Of a DNA stretch of 64,000 bases, positions 60,593 through 64,000 are shown piece after piece (positions within the stretch are counted from its first letter, which is position 1; each line of letters starts with the position of its first letter). The DNA lies in the NCBI RefSeq assembly GCF_002305875.1, contig NZ_CP022098.1, positions 9,734,001-9,798,000 on the forward strand, given 5' to 3'. The stretch is from Cystobacter fuscus. Its GTDB lineage: Bacteria > Myxococcota > Myxococcia > Myxococcales > Myxococcaceae. A model generated the notes under the pieces. The model worked only from the letters and a program-made list of their open reading frames with translations, did not search any database and was not told the DNA's origin. Position numbers and translations under genes: made by a program.

Positions 60593-61798
60593 TCAGACCT
60601 GTTTTTCGTTGCTACCCGACGATGAATTCCCCCCCTCCGGCTTCGGCTTCTTACTACCACCCGGCTTCTTCGCACGGGGATCCTCTCCGCGGGCCTCGGC
60701 GCGCCCGTCGGGACCGTACTTCTTCACCATCAGGTCCACGAGCACGTCCGCCAGCTCCTTGGCGGCCTCGGGGCGACCCATCAGGCCGGCCTTCTTCTCC
60801 ATCTGGCGCAGCCGCTCCGGCTCGTTCTTGAGGCGGCGGATCTCCGAGGCCAGCTTCTCCCCGGTGAGTTCCGACTCCCGGTACATGAGGGCGGCGCCCG
60901 AGGCCACCAGCGCCTGGGCATTGACTTCCTGGTGGTTGTCGGTGGCGAAGGGAAAGGGGATGAGGATGCTGGCCTTCTTGGCCACCATGAGCTCGGCCAG
61001 CGTGGTGGCGCCCGCCCGGCAGACGACGAGCGAGGCGCGGGCATAAGCGCTCGACATGTCGTCGATGAACTCCACCACCTCGGCGTCGAAGCCCTTGGCC
61101 GCGTAGCCCTGGCGCACCGTCTCCAGGTCGTTCTTGCCCGTCTGGTGGACGATGTGGAGCTGGCCCTTCAAGTCGCCCAGGTGGTCCAGGGCGTCGAGCA
61201 TGCGCTGGTTGATGCCACGGGCGCCGAGGCTGCCGCCGAAGACGAGCAGCGCGAAGGTCTCGTGGGCCACGTGCGCGAGCAGGAAGTTGTCCATCAGCTT
61301 GCGGCGGATGGGGTTGCCCACGAGCTGCACCTTGCCCGTGGGGAAGAAGGCGCTCGCGCCCTCGAAGGCGGTGAAGACGACGCGCACGAACTTGCCGAGC
61401 AGCTTGTTCGTGAGCCCCGGCAGCGCGTTCTGCTCCTGCACCGCGGTGGGGATGCCGAGCAGGGCCGCCGCGAGCACCACCGGCCCACTGGAGTAGCCGC
61501 CCACGCCCACCACCACGTCCGGCTTGTGGCGCTGGAGGATGCGGAAGGACTCGACGAAGGACATGGGCAGGGCGAACAGGCCCTTGACGAATCCCACCAG
61601 GCCCTTGCCCTTGAGGCCGCGCGCCTGGATGGTCTCCAGGGGGTAGCCCTCACGGGGAACGACCCGGGCCTCCAGGCCGCGCGTGGTACCGACGAACACC
61701 ACCTGGTTGGCATGGTGCCGCGTCACCACCTCCTCGGCCAGGGCGATGCCCGGGTAGAGATGGCCTCCCGTGCCGCCTCCCGCGATGAGCACCTTCAC
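60593..61798 (-). CDS. murG: MurG N-acetylglucosaminyltransferase
   Basis: A 401-residue GT28 enzyme that adds GlcNAc to lipid I to form lipid II. The N-terminal VLIAGGGTGGHLYPGIALAEE, VVGVGGYSSGPVVLAA, LLVFGGSLGARGIN and the acceptor/donor loop CRAGATTLAELMVAKKASILIPFPFATDNHQ are clear. A Lys/Pro/Gly/Ser-rich tail of about 40 residues extends beyond the usual end. The GTG start overlaps the ftsW stop by 4 bp. Confidence 0.96.
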   Translation of the reverse strand: MKVLIAGGGTGGHLYPGIALAEEVVTRHHANQVVFVGTTRGLEARVVPREGYPLETIQARGLKGKGLVGFVKGLFALPMSFVESFRILQRHKPDVVVGVGGYSSGPVVLAAALLGIPTAVQEQNALPGLTNKLLGKFVRVVFTAFEGASAFFPTGKVQLVGNPIRRKLMDNFLLAHVAHETFALLVFGGSLGARGINQRMLDALDHLGDLKGQLHIVHQTGKNDLETVRQGYAAKGFDAEVVEFIDDMSSAYARASLVVCRAGATTLAELMVAKKASILIPFPFATDNHQEVNAQALVASGAALMYRESELTGEKLASEIRRLKNEPERLRQMEKKAGLMGRPEAAKELADVLVDLMVKKYGPDGRAEARGEDPRAKKPGGSKKPKPEGGNSSSGSNEKQV

Positions 61799-62967
61799 GC
61801 CGCCACCTCCCTCAAGTCACCGCTGGAGCGCAGGGTACGGCCGCCGCCGGGCTGCGCGCTCGCGCTGAGGGACAGCAATACACCGGCGCCCCCCATCAAC
61901 ACCACCAGGGACGAGCCTCCATAGGATACGAAGGGGAGTGTCAAACCCTTGGTCGGCAGCAGGCCCATGGCCACGCACATGTTCACCGCGGCCTGCACGG
62001 CGATGATGGAGGTGAGCCCCAGGCCCAGGTAGGTGCCGAACGCCTCCGGGGCCGCGAGGCTCGCGCGGATGCCCCGCCAGATGATGATGGCGTACAGCCC
62101 CACCAGCACCCCCACACCCAGCAGGCCCAGCTCCTCGCCGATGATGGCGAAGATGAAGTCGGTGTGGGCCTCGGGCAGGAAGAAGAGCTTCTGCCGCCCG
62201 TCGCCCAGCCCCAGGCCCGTGAGGCCCCCGGAGCCGATGGACATGAGCGACTCGGCCACCTGGTAGCCGATGTCGTGCCGGTGGGCCCAGGGGTCCAGGA
62301 ACGCCAGCACGCGCTTCATCCGGTAGGGGCTGGTGGCGATGGCCGCGTAGGCCAGGGGCAGCGCCAGGAGCACCGAGCCCACCAGGTAGCTGAGCTTCGT
62401 CCCCGCGGCGAACAACAGCGCGAACAGCAGGAACACCAACAACACCGAGCTCCCGAAGTCCGGCTGCAACATACAAAGACCCACCAGCAGGCCGCACAAC
62501 AGCAGGTGGGGGAGGAAGCCCACGGAGAAGGTGGCCACCTTCTCGCGCTTCTTCGCCAGCGAGTAGGAGAGGTAGACGACCCAGGCGAACTTGGCCACCT
62601 CGGCCGGCTGGAGGCTGAAGCCCGGCAGGCGGATCCACCGCCGCGCCCCACCCACCGTGGTGCCGATGCCCGGGATGAGCACCAGCACCAGCAACACCAG
62701 CGTCACCAGCAGCAGCGGGTAGGCGAGCCGCGCCAGCCGGCGCCAGCCCACCTTCATCCCCACCGCCATGGCCACCACGCCGATGCCCGCCGCCAGCAGG
62801 TGGCGGTGGAGGAAGTAGAGGCTGTCTCCCAGCTTGTCCTGCGCCATGACGGCGCTCGCCGAGTACACCATCACCAGGCCGAGTGAGACGAGCGACAGCA
62901 CGGCACACAAGAGCAACGCGTCGAACCGCACGGGGGCGGTGGACGACACGGCGGCGGTGGCCTTCAT
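61795..62967 (-). CDS. ftsW: Lipid II glycan polymerase FtsW (SEDS family)
   Basis: A 390-residue membrane protein with about ten helices, the SEDS polymerase of the divisome. Signature segments are VMVYSASAVMAQ, RWIRLPGFSLQPAEVAKFAWV, QPDFGSSVLL, GDGRQKLFFLPEAHTDFIFAIIGEELGLLG and the C-terminal LPFVSYGGSSLV. The ATG lies 4 nt after the murD stop. Confidence 0.95.
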   Translation of the reverse strand: MKATAAVSSTAPVRFDALLLCAVLSLVSLGLVMVYSASAVMAQDKLGDSLYFLHRHLLAAGIGVVAMAVGMKVGWRRLARLAYPLLLVTLVLLVLVLIPGIGTTVGGARRWIRLPGFSLQPAEVAKFAWVVYLSYSLAKKREKVATFSVGFLPHLLLCGLLVGLCMLQPDFGSSVLLVFLLFALLFAAGTKLSYLVGSVLLALPLAYAAIATSPYRMKRVLAFLDPWAHRHDIGYQVAESLMSIGSGGLTGLGLGDGRQKLFFLPEAHTDFIFAIIGEELGLLGVGVLVGLYAIIIWRGIRASLAAPEAFGTYLGLGLTSIIAVQAAVNMCVAMGLLPTKGLTLPFVSYGGSSLVVLMGGAGVLLSLSASAQPGGGRTLRSSGDLREVAA

Positions 62968-62971
62968 GGGC

Positions 62972-64000
62972 TCAGAGTTCCTCTACCAGGCGTTTGAAGG
63001 TGTCGCCCCGGTGCTCGAAGTTCTGGAACTGATCGTACGATGCACATGCGGGTGACAAAAGAACCGTGTCGCCCGGAACCGCCAGCTCCCTGGCCCGGCG
63101 GACGGCTTGCGCCAGCGTCCCACAGGGGTGGACGGTGGCGGCCCCCTCGTACGCCCGGGCGAGCAGTTCCGCGTCCTGACCGATGGTGAGCACCGTCTTC
63201 ACCTTGCCGCGGCCCTCCTCCACCATGGGGGCATAGGGGGCGCCCTTGCCCTTGCCGCCCGCGATGAGGAGCACGTCCCGGCTGAAGGCCCGCAGGGCCA
63301 CCAGCACCGAGTCCACGTTGGTGGCCTTGGAGTCGTTCACCCACTCCACGCCCTCCAGCACGCGCACGCTCTCCAGGCGGTGGGGAAGCCCGGGGTAGCT
63401 GTCCAGCCCGGCCTGCACGCCCTCGTGGGACACGCCGGCCAGCCGCGCCAGCAGCGCCGCCGCCATGGCGTTCTGCGCGTTGTGGCCCCCGCGCAGCGCG
63501 CGGTTGGTGAGGGTGAAGGACTCGCCCGCCTCCCCCACTCCCGTGAAGCCGAAGCCCCCGGAGCGCGCCACCGCCAGGCCCGCGAGCACGGGCGCGGACG
63601 CCACGGGACGCCCCGTGAGGCTGAAGCCATAGACGGGCACCCGCGCCGCCTCGGCCAGCCGCATCACGTCCGCGTCGTCCGCGTTCACCACGGCGAAGTC
63701 ACCCGCCGCCTGGTTCTTGAAGATGCGCGCCTTGGCCGCGCCATAGGCCGCGTGGTCCGCGTACCGGTCGAGGTGGTCCGGCGTGAGGTTGAGGATGGCG
63801 GCGCCCCGGGGCCGCAGGGTGTCGATGCCCTCGAGCTGGAAGCTGGACAGCTCCACCACCAGCGCGTCCCAGTCGCCGGGGGACAGGGAGGCCTCGCTCA
63901 GCGGGCGCCCGAGGTTGCCCCCCACGAAGGTGCGCCGGCCACCGCGCGCGAAGAGCTCGCCGGTGAGCGCCGTGGTGGTGCTCTTGCCGTTGGTGCCGGT
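62972..64000 (-). CDS. murD: UDP-N-acetylmuramoylalanine-D-glutamate ligase MurD (5' end outside the window)
   Basis: The C-terminal 342 residues of a Mur ligase; the frame is open to the last base, so the start lies beyond the window. It begins with the ATP P-loop [10 protein letters not shown], then [21 protein letters not shown] and the C-terminal [21 protein letters not shown] typical of MurD. It adds D-Glu to UDP-MurNAc-L-Ala. It ends 4 nt before ftsW. Confidence 0.94.
   Translation of the reverse strand, partial: TGTNGKSTTTALTGELFARGGRRTFVGGNLGRPLSEASLSPGDWDALVVELSSFQLEGIDTLRPRGAAILNLTPDHLDRYADHAAYGAAKARIFKNQAAGDFAVVNADDADVMRLAEAARVPVYGFSLTGRPVASAPVLAGLAVARSGGFGFTGVGEAGESFTLTNRALRGGHNAQNAMAAALLARLAGVSHEGVQAGLDSYPGLPHRLESVRVLEGVEWVNDSKATNVDSVLVALRAFSRDVLLIAGGKGKGAPYAPMVEEGRGKVKTVLTIGQDAELLARAYEGAATVHPCGTLAQAVRRARELAVPGDTVLLSPACASYDQFQNFEHRGDTFKRLVEEL

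Overview
The window is about 70% GC, starts many genes with GTG, and carries a complete-looking dcw (division and cell wall) cluster next to large hybrid kinases, FHA/TPR proteins, Ig-repeat metalloproteases and many secreted lipoproteins. This points to a myxobacterium of the Cystobacterineae (Archangium/Cystobacter/Myxococcus-like). The assignment is inferred from gene content and style; no database was searched. No rRNA, tRNA, CRISPR array or insertion sequence was recognised.

Layout. 1-5,400: housekeeping and envelope genes (a UbiA prenyltransferase, small lipoproteins, FxsA, an RlmI-type rRNA methyltransferase). 5,490-7,151: an AT-richer ankyrin-repeat protein that looks like an acquired effector. 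7,500-15,500: a YkgJ protein and glycerate kinase, a lipoprotein with a TonB-dependent receptor that carries its own TonB-like domain, a methyltransferase, an AraC regulator and a C45 peptidase. 16,100-19,000: a large Ig-repeat metzincin lipoprotein flanked by 36-bp near-identical direct repeats, one of which is the 3' end of nrtR. 19,373-22,560: a compact NAD-salvage operon (pncB, nicotinamidase, nrtR) with a 31-bp palindrome upstream. 22,900-27,300: pyrophosphatase, EpmA, an M3-type lipoprotein peptidase and a DUF3817-type membrane protein.

27,510-36,611 is the most unusual region. Five co-directional, tightly spaced genes encode one lipoprotein, two paralogous exported proteins, and two very large proteins that lack signal peptides but carry peptidoglycan-cleaving domains: an M15C endopeptidase with a degenerate M23 fold, and a T4-lysozyme-like domain with the E/D/T triad at exact T4 spacing. 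A periplasm-targeted antibacterial effector/immunity operon is the best explanation. The paralogue pair arose by a tandem duplication that left a 24-bp scar copied from the start of the downstream effector gene.

36,700-49,100: a membrane-anchored unknown, an SPFH/SHOCT protein, an ABC-2 exporter with a GT39 glycosyltransferase, a double-FHA/TPR protein, a receiver-XRE regulator, and a biotin carboxylase/biotinyl carrier/enoyl-CoA hydratase set. 49,131-64,000: the dcw cluster on the minus strand, transcribed murD (cut by the window edge)-ftsW-murG-murC-murB-ddl-ftsQ-ftsA, then ftsZ. The genes from murD to murB are linked by overlaps or very short gaps. ftsZ is separated from ftsA by an oppositely oriented 1,375-residue double-kinase hybrid sensor.
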